Source: JAODBQ01 sp047602055 (GTDB lineage: Bacteria > Actinomycetota > Acidimicrobiia > Acidimicrobiales > Ilumatobacteraceae). Taken from it: a stretch of 64,000 bases of DNA. A model generated the notes under the pieces. That model saw nothing but the letters and a program-made list of their open reading frames with translations. It was not told the DNA's origin and ran no database searches. Location of the stretch: positions 248,001 to 312,000 of the forward strand of contig JASGIG010000001.1 in NCBI GenBank assembly GCA_047602055.1, given 5' to 3'. Below, piece after piece: positions 25,513-34,249 of this stretch (position 1 is the stretch's first letter; each line of letters starts with the position of its first letter). Position numbers and translations under genes: made by a program.

Positions 25513-27132
25513 ATGGCAAAGCAGATCGCATTCGACGAGTCGGCTCGCCGCTCGCTCGAGGCGGGCATGAACAAGCTCGCCGACGCGGTGCGCGTCACGC
25601 TCGGGCCCAAGGGCCGCAACGTGGTGCTCGACAAGAAGTGGGGCGCCCCCACGATCACCAACGACGGCGTGTCGATCGCCAAGGAGATCGAGCTCGAGGA
25701 CCCGTACGAGCGCATCGGCGCCGAGCTGGTCAAGGAGGTCGCCAAGAAGACCGACGACGTCGCCGGTGACGGCACCACCACGGCCACGGTGCTGGCATGG
25801 ACGATGGTCCGCGAGGGCCTGCGCAACGTCGCCGCCGGCGCCAACCCGATGACCCTCAAGAAGGGCATCGAGGCTGCCGTCGATGCCGCCGTCGGCAGCA
25901 TCAAGGACCTCGCCAAGGAGGTCGACTCGAAGGATCAGATCAGCCAGGTCGCGGCCATCTCGGCTGCCGACAGCGAGATCGGCGAGATGATCTCCGAGGC
26001 GATCGACAAGGTCGGCAAGGACGGCGTGATCACCGTCGAGGAGAGCCAGACCTTCGGCATGGAGATGGACCTCGTCGAGGGCATGCGCTTCGACAAGGGC
26101 TACATCTCGCCGTACTTCGTCACCGACCCGGAGCGGATGGAGGCCTCGCTGGACGACGCCTACATCCTCCTCGTGTCGTCGAAGATCTCCTCGGTCCGCG
26201 ACATGCTCCCCGTGCTGGAGAAGGTGATGCAGGGCGGCAAGCCGCTGGTCATCGTCGCCGAGGACATCGAGGGCGAGGCGCTGGCCACCCTGGTCGTCAA
26301 CAAGATCCGTGGCACGTTCAAGTCGGCCGCCGTCAAGGCCCCCGGCTTCGGTGAGCGCCGCAAGGCCATGCTCCAGGACATCGCCATCCTCACCGGTGGC
26401 CAGGTGATCTCCGAGGAGGTCGGCCTCAAGCTGGAGAACACCACGCTCGACCTGCTCGGCCGGGCCAAGCGTGTGATCATCACCAAGGACGAGACGACGA
26501 TCGTCGAGGGCGCCGGCGCCGAGGACGACATCAAGGGCCGCATCAACCAGATCAAGACCGAGATCGAGAACACCGACTCGGACTACGACCGGGAGAAGCT
26601 GCAGGAGCGCCTCGCCAAGCTGTCGGGCGGCGTCGCCGTGCTCAAGGTCGGCGCGGCCACCGAGGTGGAGCTGAAGGAGAAGAAGCACCGCATCGAGGAC
26701 GCGGTCTCGACCACCAAGGCGGCCATCGAGGAGGGCGTCGTGCCCGGCGGCGGCGTGGCCCTGCTGCGTGCCCAGAAGGCCGTGCTCGGCGTGGCCGACG
26801 GCCTGCAGGGCGACGAGGCGACGGGCGCCCGCATGGTCGCTCGCTCGCTGGAGGCCCCGCTGAAGCAGATCGCCGAGAACGCCGGCCTCGAGGGCGGCGT
26901 GGTCGTCGAGCGGGTCAAGAACCTCGACGGCACCGAGGGCCTCAACGCGGCCACCGGCGAGTACGAGGACCTCGTCAAGCTCGGCGTCATCGACGCCGCG
27001 AAGGTCACCCGCTCGGCACTGCAGAACGCGGCGTCGATCGCGGCGCTGTTCCTCACCACCGAGGCCGTCGTCGCCGACAAGCCGGAGAAGGACGCCCCGG
27101 CGATGCCGGGCGGCGGCATGGAGGACTTCTGA
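25513..27132 (+). CDS. groEL: Chaperonin GroEL
   Basis: 539 residues of the 60-kDa chaperonin, which folds proteins in an ATP-driven double ring. ATP-site motifs are intact (LGPKGRNVVLD, GDGTTTATVL, and GGGVALLRA). The C-terminus ends PGGGMEDF, not the His-rich tail of some actinobacterial paralogues. A GGAGG site precedes ATG 25513. No groES is adjacent; a stand-alone groEL under CIRCE is common in actinobacteria that keep groES elsewhere with another groEL. A strong terminator follows. Confidence 0.97.
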   Translation: MAKQIAFDESARRSLEAGMNKLADAVRVTLGPKGRNVVLDKKWGAPTITNDGVSIAKEIELEDPYERIGAELVKEVAKKTDDVAGDGTTTATVLAWTMVREGLRNVAAGANPMTLKKGIEAAVDAAVGSIKDLAKEVDSKDQISQVAAISAADSEIGEMISEAIDKVGKDGVITVEESQTFGMEMDLVEGMRFDKGYISPYFVTDPERMEASLDDAYILLVSSKISSVRDMLPVLEKVMQGGKPLVIVAEDIEGEALATLVVNKIRGTFKSAAVKAPGFGERRKAMLQDIAILTGGQVISEEVGLKLENTTLDLLGRAKRVIITKDETTIVEGAGAEDDIKGRINQIKTEIENTDSDYDREKLQERLAKLSGGVAVLKVGAATEVELKEKKHRIEDAVSTTKAAIEEGVVPGGGVALLRAQKAVLGVADGLQGDEATGARMVARSLEAPLKQIAENAGLEGGVVVERVKNLDGTEGLNAATGEYEDLVKLGVIDAAKVTRSALQNAASIAALFLTTEAVVADKPEKDAPAMPGGGMEDF

Positions 27133-27186
27133 GGTCGCCTGACCTCTGAGTCGACTTCGGTCTTCGGACCTCCGTCTTCAGTCTGC

Positions 27187-27216
27187 GAAGGCCCGGCGCT
27201 GCGGCGCCGGGCCTTC
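27187..27216 (+). terminator. Terminator after groEL
   Basis: GAAGGCCCGGCGC and GCGCCGGGCCTTC form a perfect 13-bp stem with a 4-base loop, followed by GTCGTTCC. It lies 55 bases past the groEL stop. Confidence 0.85.
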
Positions 27217-27406
27217 GTCGTTCCTGGAGTCATCTGCAAGGTTCCTTCAAGCGATCTTGCAGCGCGGGGGACGAGCACGAGCGCGTCAACCATCAGGTGG
27301 GCCGGACGCTGCGCCGCCAGCGCGCGACCGGCGCGGCGACGCTGCTGCGACAGGAGATCGAGGCGCACGTGCACGCCGACGGGGCCCCGTGTTCCCGATG
27401 CCCGCC

Positions 27407-27634
27407 ATGGTGACCGACGACGTGTACGCCGCCGCCGAGCGAGCCGTCGCCCGCGCCGAGGTCCGCAGGGCGCGGGTCGTGCTCTCGTGGGCGTTCGACG
27501 AGCTCGGTCGCCGGCAACCAGCGCTGCTCGACGAGGCGTGGCCGCACGTGCCGAGACTGACACGCCTCGTCGCCAAGCGGCGGTGCCGAGACTGCCGCCG
27601 CAGCTTCACCGACTTCTTCGAGCTGGCCGGCTGA
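27407..27634 (+). CDS. Small basic CxxC protein of unknown function
   Basis: 75 residues from ATG 27407 (MVTDDVYAAAERAVARAEV), ending in a CRDC motif and FTDFFELAG. The ATG overlaps the stop of a preceding open frame (ATGGTGA) that reads HQVGRTLRRQRATGAATLL and ends CSRCPPW, but lacks an evident start codon. The two may be coupled genes or one gene with a frameshift, in which case CSRC and CRDC could bind one metal. Not recognised. Confidence 0.45.
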   Translation: MVTDDVYAAAERAVARAEVRRARVVLSWAFDELGRRQPALLDEAWPHVPRLTRLVAKRRCRDCRRSFTDFFELAG

Positions 27635-27665
27635 ACCTCAGCCGACGCTCGGCACGAACAGGACG

Positions 27666-27941
27666 TCAGCCGCCGGCGACGGCAGGGATGATGCTGACGG
27701 TGGTGCCGTCGGGGACCTTGGTGTCGACGCCGTCGAGGTAGCGGACGTCGTCGTCGGCGACGAACACGTTGACGAACTTGCGCAGGCCGCCGTCGTCGTC
27801 GAACAGGCGCTCGCGGAAGCCGGGGTGCGCCGCCTCCAGGTTGCCCAGCACCTCGGCCAGCGTGGCGCCGTCGACCTGGACGGTGGACGAACCGCCCGCG
27901 AGGGGGCGCATGGTGGTCGGGATGCGGACGGTGACGGCCAT
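27666..27941 (-). CDS. MoaD/ThiS-family sulfur carrier protein
   Basis: 91 residues of the ubiquitin-like fold, ending in the Gly-Gly that is thiocarboxylated in sulfur carriers (PAVAGG). It resembles actinobacterial CysO/MoaD-like proteins (DGGLRKFVNVFVADDDVRYL, near-identical to the CysO core). No partner activating enzyme or CysM is adjacent, so the pathway (cysteine, molybdopterin or other) is not fixed by context. Confidence 0.88.
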   Translation of the reverse strand: MAVTVRIPTTMRPLAGGSSTVQVDGATLAEVLGNLEAAHPGFRERLFDDDGGLRKFVNVFVADDDVRYLDGVDTKVPDGTTVSIIPAVAGG

Positions 27942-27989
27942 GTCGCCAAACGCTACCCGTCAGGTCAGGATTCGCCCCAGACCGTGACC

Positions 27990-28030
27990 TGTCGCGCCGT
28001 CACCGGAATCCTTCCGGTCAGCGCGCGACA
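27990..28030. repeat. Dispersed palindrome family C, copy 1
   Basis: TGTCGCGCCGTCACCGGAA-TCC-TTCCGGTCAGCGCGCGACA is a long imperfect palindrome between the MoaD-like and amidase genes. A copy with the same core lies at 40697-40737. Confidence 0.8.
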
Positions 28031-28041
28031 AGGTCGGGGGA

Positions 28042-29490
28042 TCAGGTGCCAGTGACGAGCGGTGGGCGACGGTCGGCCCACGGCTGCGCGGCCTCCAGTT
28101 GGGCGGCGATGCGCACCAGCAGGTCCTCGCGGCCGTAGTCGGCGACGAGTTGCACGCCCACGGGCAGCCCGTCGGCGGTCCAGTGCAGCGGCAGGCTGAT
28201 CGCCGGCTGCCCGCTGACGTTGAACTGGGCGGTGAACTGCAGCAGCGCGCGCACCCGGTTCACGCCGTCCTTGCCGACCAGCTCGCCGATGCGCGGCGGC
28301 GGCCCGGCGAGCACCGGGATGACGAGCAGGTCGAAGCCGCTGCCGTCGGTCGGCCGCCACCACGCCAGCAGCTCGCGGGTCCACTGGTACGAACCGGCGA
28401 GCGCCTCGAGGTAGTCGGCGGCCGACACGCCCTTGCCGAGCTGGCCGTAGAACAGGTTGTCGGGCTCGAGATCCTCGTCGGTCACCGGGCGGCCGAGGGT
28501 CCGCTCCAGCTCGCGGGTGTCGGCGTCGGTGTAGGCGCCGATGACGGCGACGAAGCGGTCCGACGTCCCGGGGTCGGCCAGCACCGCCGGGGCGTCCGGC
28601 GCGACGTCGTGGCCGAGCGAGGCGAGCAGCGCGGCGGCCGACTCGACCGCGGCGACGCACTCGGGGTCGACGGCGAACGCGCCGGCCGACGCGGTGAAGC
28701 CGATCCGCAGCCGCCCCGGGTCGGCGCCGACCTCGGCAGCGAGCGGGCCCGGCAGCGGCGGAGCGACGAAGCGGTCGCCCACCTCGTGGCCGGCGAGCAC
28801 GTCGAGGACCGCGGCGGCGTCGCGCACGGTCCGGGCGACGGCGCCGTTCGTCGCCCAGCCGGCCCAGCCCTCGCCGGCGGTCGGCGCATCGGACACCCGG
28901 CCGCGCGACGGCTTCAGCCCGACGAGGCCGCACTCCGACGACGGGATGCGGATCGACCCGCCGCCGTCGCTGGCGTGGGCGATCGGAACGATCTCGGCGG
29001 CCACCGCCGCGGCAGACCCACCCGAGGATCCGCCGGTGGAGTGGTCGAGGTTCCACGGGTTGCGGGACGGGCCGTGGGCGAGCGGCTCGGTGGTGATCGT
29101 GCTCCCCCACTCCGGCGTGTTCGTCCTCCCGATGGCGACGAACCCGGCGTCGCGCAGCCGCCGGAACACCGCCGAGTCGTACGTCGCCCGGTGGTCGATG
29201 CGCTGCAGCGCCCTCGTGCCGGCGTGGTACGGCTCGCCGGCCTGCTGGCCACCGAGGTCCTTCATCACCAACGGGACGCCGGCGAACGGCCCGTTGCCGG
29301 CGCCGGCATGAGCCTCCTCCAGCGCCCGCTCATAGCGCGGGTGGATGATCGCGTTGACCTTCGGGTTGCGCGCCTCGGCGGCGGCGATCGCCGCGGCCAC
29401 CAGCTCTGCGGCGCTGGCCTCGCCGCGGCGGACGAGGTCGGCTTGGGCGGTGGCGTCGAGCGCGGTCAGCTCGGAGAGTTCGGTTCCCAC
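28042..29490 (-). CDS. Amidase (amidase signature family)
   Basis: 482 residues. Hydrolyses an amide bond using the Ser-cisSer-Lys triad of the family: Lys in LVMKDLGG, cis-Ser in STGGSSGGSAAAV and nucleophile Ser in DGGGSIRIPSS. Length is usual. GTG at 29490 is taken as start. It resembles GatA in this core, but there is no gatB/gatC nearby and it is more likely a stand-alone amidase. Substrate unknown. Confidence 0.92.
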   Translation of the reverse strand: MGTELSELTALDATAQADLVRRGEASAAELVAAAIAAAEARNPKVNAIIHPRYERALEEAHAGAGNGPFAGVPLVMKDLGGQQAGEPYHAGTRALQRIDHRATYDSAVFRRLRDAGFVAIGRTNTPEWGSTITTEPLAHGPSRNPWNLDHSTGGSSGGSAAAVAAEIVPIAHASDGGGSIRIPSSECGLVGLKPSRGRVSDAPTAGEGWAGWATNGAVARTVRDAAAVLDVLAGHEVGDRFVAPPLPGPLAAEVGADPGRLRIGFTASAGAFAVDPECVAAVESAAALLASLGHDVAPDAPAVLADPGTSDRFVAVIGAYTDADTRELERTLGRPVTDEDLEPDNLFYGQLGKGVSAADYLEALAGSYQWTRELLAWWRPTDGSGFDLLVIPVLAGPPPRIGELVGKDGVNRVRALLQFTAQFNVSGQPAISLPLHWTADGLPVGVQLVADYGREDLLVRIAAQLEAAQPWADRRPPLVTGT

Positions 29491-29561
29491 GGGCGCCGAC
29501 GGTAGGCGCGCTCGGCGCTCGGCAGTTCACCCGAGCCCCACGGTCCGAGCCGTCGCCGGAG

Positions 29562-30290
29562 AGCGAGCTGCTGCGCGGCGTGCGACCACCAGACCGTGTA
29601 CACGCTGCGGGCGCGGGCGGGCAGCGTCGGTTCCGTCGCGGTGTCGACGGTCGACGACTGGCTGCCGGCCGGGCTGGAGGCTCCTCGGTGACGGCACCAC
29701 CGACAACTCGACCGTCGGCGAGGAGCATCCGGGTTCCGGGCCCGCTCAACCCGGGCAACGCGCCAGCCATCGCGACGGCCTGTGCCCTACCTGCCCTCTC
29801 ACTCGTCGAGACGGTCGACGACGGGCCGCCGGCGGGCCTCCCGCCCCCGAGCTCAGCAACGTCACGCTGGCCGGCACCGATCACGACGATGTCGACGTCG
29901 ACGTGTTGCCCAACGACCGGCCTGTCGCCCCGGGACACACCGCGTCGGCCGTGTGCGGCGTGGCGCTCGTCGTCGACCCGCTGGCGGCCGCCACCGACGC
30001 CAACGGCGGGCCGCTCTCGCTCGTGCCCGGCTCGGTCTGCGTCCCCGCCGGGGCCACCGCCGACGTGGGTGCCGGCGGGGTGCTGCGGCTCACGGCCGGC
30101 CGCGGCATCGCCGGCCACGGCGACGTGGCAGGTCGCCGACGATGCCGGCGCCGTGGTGACAGCGACCCTGGACGTCACGGTGTCGGCCTGCGCACCGCTG
30201 CCGGCGACCGGCGCCGACCTGCAACGGCTGCCCTGTACCGGCCTCGCCCTCTTGCTCGCCGGCCTCGCCGCGGTGCTCGCCGCCGGCGCC
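29562..30290 (+). pseudogene. Remains of a cell-wall anchored surface protein
   Basis: Three pieces in three frames are protein-like: CAACDHQTVYTLRARAGSV...WLPAGLEAPR (about 29577-29691), an acidic stretch with VLPNDRPVAPGHTASAV (about 29850-30120), and TWQVADDAGAVVTATLDVTV ending LPATG plus a hydrophobic segment LALLLAGLAAVLAAGAA (about 30120-30290). The last is a sortase-type sorting signal. Frame changes and an internal stop show the gene is dead. Confidence 0.5.
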
Positions 30291-30350
30291 GCACCCACGC
30301 CTGACGGACCGGACACCGCACGATCGTGGGTCAAGATCCCAACGCGACGC

Positions 30351-30956
30351 TCAGAACGCCCGTCGTGCGCGATCGGGCGTCACGGGCGCGACGACCCGAG
30401 CGACATCGGTGGGTGCCGGCGCGACGGAGCGGCGAAGCAGGTAGGCCGACGTCGCTCGAGCGACGGCGGCCTCGTAGCCGGCGGCGCCGAGGTTCGCACC
30501 GACGAGGAACACCACCGCGTCGGCGCCGGCGACCGAGCTGCTCGCCGCCGCGGCGCCGAGCGCGCCGGCGACGTACGGCAGCTCCTTGACCGCCTCGGTG
30601 AGCACGTAGCCCCAGGCCGCGGCGGCACGCCGAGCACGCCGCGAACGGCCGGCGACGAGGTCGTGAGCCAGCTTCGACACGGCGTTGGTGCTGACGCCCG
30701 CATCGTCGAGCAGCCGCCCGTTGGCGCGCAGGTTGGCGACGAGGGCGAGCACCCAACCGACGTACGACGCGACGAGGACGCCGAGCAGCACCGCCGGCGT
30801 GACGTCGGCCAGCGACGTCCACCGGGCCAGGGCGATCCCGGCCGCCGTCGCCACGGCGTCGAGCACCCACGTCGACGCAACGGTTGCGCCGATCGTCACC
30901 GCCCACCGCCGCCGTGCCGCATGGGCGCGCCGCGGCCGCGCCGAAGCCGTCATCAT
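30351..30956 (-). CDS. Membrane protein of unknown function
   Basis: About 201 residues with three to four hydrophobic segments (AVTIGATVASTWVLDAVATAAG, VLLGVLVASYVGWVLALVA, and AVVFLVGANLGAAGYEA). The start is one of two tandem ATG codons at 30956/30953, just behind GAGGGGCAGGAG. No family recognised. Divergent from the flavin-reductase-like gene with about 115 bases between them. Confidence 0.65.
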   Translation of the reverse strand: MMTASARPRRAHAARRRWAVTIGATVASTWVLDAVATAAGIALARWTSLADVTPAVLLGVLVASYVGWVLALVANLRANGRLLDDAGVSTNAVSKLAHDLVAGRSRRARRAAAAWGYVLTEAVKELPYVAGALGAAAASSSVAGADAVVFLVGANLGAAGYEAAVARATSAYLLRRSVAPAPTDVARVVAPVTPDRARRAF

Positions 30957-31072
30957 CTCCTGCCCCTCGTCTGCACCCGTCAGGTGGCGATCGTCGCGAT
31001 GATCCCGCTGGACGGCTGCACGAACGGGTACGTCCTCGTCGCCGGTGTGGTTCGCGCGAAGCTCAGCCGGCG

Positions 31073-31642
31073 ATGGCCACACCGTTCGAAGACTTCGTCG
31101 CCGCGTTCGACCCGCCGGTGGTGATCGTCACCGCCGCGGCCGGCTCGCTGCGCGGTGGCTGCCTCGTCGGCTTCCACAGCAAGGTCAGCATCGATCCGGC
31201 GCGCTACTCGGTGCGCCTGTCGAAGGCCAACCACACGTACCGAGTCGCGCTGTTCGCCACGCACCTCGCCGTCCATGCGCCGGACCGCAGCGATCGGGAT
31301 CTCGCCGAGCTGTTCGGCGGCACCACCGGCGACGAGCGCGACAAGCTCGCGGCGTGCACGTGGGACGCCGGCCCGGGCGGCGTCCCACTGCTGGCGCGCT
31401 GCCCGAACCGGCTGGTGCTGCGAACCGTGTCGATCGTCGACGACGGCAGCGACCACGTCGCGTTCACTGGCGAGATCGCCGATGCGGCTGCTGCGGGCGG
31501 GCTCGTCCCGCTCCGCCTGTCCGAAGCCCGGAGCATCGACGCCGGCCACCCGGCGGCACAGCGCCCGGTCCCCGACGACGTCAGCGCTCGCGCGACGCCG
31601 GCATCGGGCGCGACGCTTGACGACCGTGGGAACCCTGGCTGA
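31073..31642 (+). CDS. Flavin reductase-like FMN-binding protein
   Basis: 189 residues from ATG 31073. The split-barrel flavin-reductase pattern is visible: DPPVVIVTAAAGSLRGGCLV, then GFHSKVSIDPARYSVRLSKANHTYRVAL, where the flavin usually binds. Such proteins supply reduced FMN/FAD to monooxygenases or act on unknown substrates. No partner oxygenase is adjacent. The C-terminal 30 residues are poorly conserved in character. Confidence 0.75.
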   Translation: MATPFEDFVAAFDPPVVIVTAAAGSLRGGCLVGFHSKVSIDPARYSVRLSKANHTYRVALFATHLAVHAPDRSDRDLAELFGGTTGDERDKLAACTWDAGPGGVPLLARCPNRLVLRTVSIVDDGSDHVAFTGEIADAAAAGGLVPLRLSEARSIDAGHPAAQRPVPDDVSARATPASGATLDDRGNPG

Positions 31643-31667
31643 CCCGAACGACCGCTCCGACGGCGGC

Positions 31668-31815
31668 GACGCCGACCGCGGCTTCGTCGCCGCCGTCGAT
31701 CCGCCGGTGGTCGCCCGATCGCGGCGATGATCTACGCCCACTCCCAGGTCGACCACTTCGGCGGCGTGCGCTGCCTGATCGGCGACGACGCCGACATCCC
31801 GATCGCCGCCCGGTC
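31668..31815 (+). pseudogene. Fragment of an alkyl/aryl sulfatase (metallo-beta-lactamase fold)
   Basis: RGFVAAVDPPVV is followed, in the frame entered at ATG 31729, by IYAHSQVDHFGGVRCLIGDD. This matches the HxHxDHFGGV zinc-site region of SdsA/BDS1-type alkylsulfatases, with Gln where the second His normally stands. Neither end of the enzyme is present, and the two halves are in different frames. Confidence 0.5.
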
Positions 31816-31949
31816 GCCGGCGCCCGCGGCTGGCCGGCGGCGACGATGCGCCATGGCGTCAGCGCCAGGCACTCCGGCCGCCATCACGCCCTCGACATCG
31901 TCTTCCACGGCACGACCCGACGGCTGCATGGCGCGGACGGTCACCTGCT

Positions 31950-32905
31950 CGCCGCCGCCTCGGCGGCCGGTTGCTCCCGGGCTTCGGGGCGGAAGCGATC
32001 GGCACCGGCACCAGCACCAGCACGGACACCATGGCGGCGGCGACGAGCGCTGCTGCGGTGCCGGACTTCAGCCGCCCGGTCGCCACCCCGACGCCGGTGG
32101 TGACGACGAGCAGCAGCTCGGTGGCGACGTAGCAGGTCGGCGCGATGCGCTCCGACCGCGGCCAGCGGAGCGCCACGACGAAACACCGGGCCGCCGCGGA
32201 TCACCAGGATCGCCAGCAGGAACACCAGGATCGCCAGCAGCAGCACCGGCCGGTCGACGATCACGTCGAGATCGAAGCGCATCCCACTGACGACGAAGAA
32301 GATCGGGATGAGGAAGCCGAAGCCGATCCCCTCGATCTTGGCTTCGACCAGCTCGGCCTCGCGCTCGCCGGCGCAGGCGGCGAACAGCCGGAGCGCCATG
32401 CCGGCGGCGAACGCGCCGAGCAGCACGTCGAGCCCGGCGTCCTCGGCGGTCCACACCGTCAGCGCGGAGGTACAGCGCCACCAGGCGGATGGCGAACTGG
32501 CCGCTGGTGCGCAACGTGGTGTCGAGCAGGCGGGCGAGCCGGACCCCGCGCGAGCGCGACGCCAGCCACGCGCCCCGCGCGCTGGCGGCTCGGCGCATCG
32601 CCGGACGGACGCGCGGCAGGTGGATCTCCGAGCCGGCGAGGAACATCGGCATCGTCAGGCCGACGTCGGCGAGGAACCCGACGATCGCATCCTCGTGCGC
32701 CCAGTGGGACACAGGTCCGACGAAGATCCCTGCGCCGATCTCCACGACGACGCTCGCCACGCGCACGAGCGGGGCGAGCCCGTCGGCGAGCAGCGGCGCC
32801 GCGGCCGCGGCGGCGAAGATGACGGCGAGGGTCGACAGCGTCGTGGATGTCGCCGTCCGATCGTGGCACGACCGCCGCGCCACCGTTGCGTGCGGTACAC
32901 CCGCC
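31950..32905 (-). pseudogene. Cation/proton antiporter (CPA2 type), multiply frameshifted
   Basis: Reading leftwards, pieces in three frames give a recognisable Kef-like transporter. The first is an N-terminal part with LADVGLTMPMFLAGSEI (about 32880-32470). The second contains LLGAFAAGMALRL and GFGFLIPIFFVVSGMRFDL (about 32456-32200). The third contains CYVATELLLVVTTGVGVATG (about 32140-31990). Several indels separate them, so no functional protein is possible. Confidence 0.65.
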
Positions 32906-32929
32906 CGACCTCTGGCTACCGTCGTGGCC

Positions 32930-33997
32930 GTGGACGAGCAAGCACAGCAAGGGGAGCACGGGGAACGACCCACTGGGTTCGACGTCGAGCGGGTGACCGC
33001 ATGGTTGGCCGAGCAGGTCCCCGGCCTCGCTCCCCCGCTGCGCTGGACCAAGCTCGCCGGCGGCCACTCGAACTTCACGTACCGGATCGACGACGCCGCC
33101 GGGCGGACGATGGTCGCCCGCCGGCCGCCGCTCGGCGAGCTGCTGCCAACCGCCCACGACATGGGGCGCGAGTTCAAGCTGATCTCCGCGCTGTGGCCGA
33201 CCGACGTGCCCGTGCCGGAGCCCGTCGCCTACACGGACGAGCCGTCGATCACCGGCGCGCAGTTCTACGTGATGGGCTGGGTCGAGGGGCGCTCGCTGTA
33301 CACGGCCGAGGAGACCGCCGAGCACATCCCCACCGAGGAGGCCAGGGCGCGCACCGGTCCGTCGTTCATCGACACCCTCGCCGCGCTGCACCGTCTCGAT
33401 CCCGCCGAGGTCGGCCTCGCCGATCTCGGCAAGCCGACGAACTATGTCGGCCGCCAGCTGCGCCGCTGGTACGAGTCGTGGAACGCGTCGAAGAACCGCG
33501 AGCTGCCCGAGGTCGATCGCCTGCACGCGTTCCTCGTCGAGCGCCTGCCGGAGCAGCCGAAGGTCAGCATCGTCCACGGCGACTACGGCCTGCACAACTG
33601 CCGCGTCGCCCGCGAGGGCCACATCGCCGCCGTCGTCGACTGGGAGATCTCCACGCTCGGCGATCCGCTCGCCGACCTCGCCTACTGTGTCAACGCCTGG
33701 GCCGAGTCGCCCGCGGAGGCGGAGGGCGGCGCGCTGACGCCGACCATGCTGCCGGGCTTCTGCGACCGCCAGTTCCTCGTCGATCGCTACCAGGCGCAGA
33801 CGGGCGCCGACCTGTCGAACATCGAGTACTACCGGGCGTTCAACCACTGGAAGACGGTGTGCATCCTCCAGGGCGTGTACGCCCGCTACCTGCACGGTCA
33901 GAAGAGCACCGAGGGCATCGACATCGACTTCTTCCCGGTGCGCATCGACCGCAGCGTCCGTCTCGCCACCGAAGCGGCAGAGCGCCTGCCGGCCTGA
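32930..33997 (+). CDS. Aminoglycoside-phosphotransferase-like kinase (FadE36-type)
   Basis: 355 residues. Protein-kinase-like APH fold: GGHSNFTYRI (nucleotide loop), IVHGDYGLHNCRV (catalytic HxDxxxxN) and VVDWEISTLGDP (DxD-like metal site). Proteins of this kind are widespread in actinobacteria beside or fused to acyl-CoA dehydrogenases, as here, where one follows about 250 bases away on the other strand. Their phosphoryl acceptor is unknown; antibiotic resistance is not implied. Start GTG 32930, with GTG 32924 possible. Confidence 0.87.
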   Translation: MDEQAQQGEHGERPTGFDVERVTAWLAEQVPGLAPPLRWTKLAGGHSNFTYRIDDAAGRTMVARRPPLGELLPTAHDMGREFKLISALWPTDVPVPEPVAYTDEPSITGAQFYVMGWVEGRSLYTAEETAEHIPTEEARARTGPSFIDTLAALHRLDPAEVGLADLGKPTNYVGRQLRRWYESWNASKNRELPEVDRLHAFLVERLPEQPKVSIVHGDYGLHNCRVAREGHIAAVVDWEISTLGDPLADLAYCVNAWAESPAEAEGGALTPTMLPGFCDRQFLVDRYQAQTGADLSNIEYYRAFNHWKTVCILQGVYARYLHGQKSTEGIDIDFFPVRIDRSVRLATEAAERLPA

Positions 33998-34012
33998 GCG
34001 CTACTCGACGGG

Positions 34013-34165
34013 TCACGGTGCGACCGCCCGGTCCGCGGCAGCGAACGCGTGGGCGTACATGCGCAGGGTCACCACCGGATTGGCATGGCCGAGGCGACCG
34101 GCGACGGTGGCCGACCAGTGGCGCAGATCGTGGAGACGCCAAGGCCCTCGATCCATCGCCCCCTC
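34013..34165 (-). pseudogene. C-terminal remnant of a tyrosine integrase
   Basis: RLHDLRHWSAT and VAGRLGHANPVVTLRMYAHAF match the C-terminal catalytic boxes of phage-type tyrosine recombinases (HxLRH, then LGH...Y). About 14 residues normally found between these boxes are missing, and the N-terminal two-thirds of the gene is gone. It marks an old integration event near the decay zone. Confidence 0.7.
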
Positions 34166-34249
34166 CCCCCGGCTCGCGGCGACGCGGGCTGGAGATCGAC
34201 GCATTCGCGACTGGATCTCGGGCCCGCGTCGGTCGGATCCGCCGTCGAT

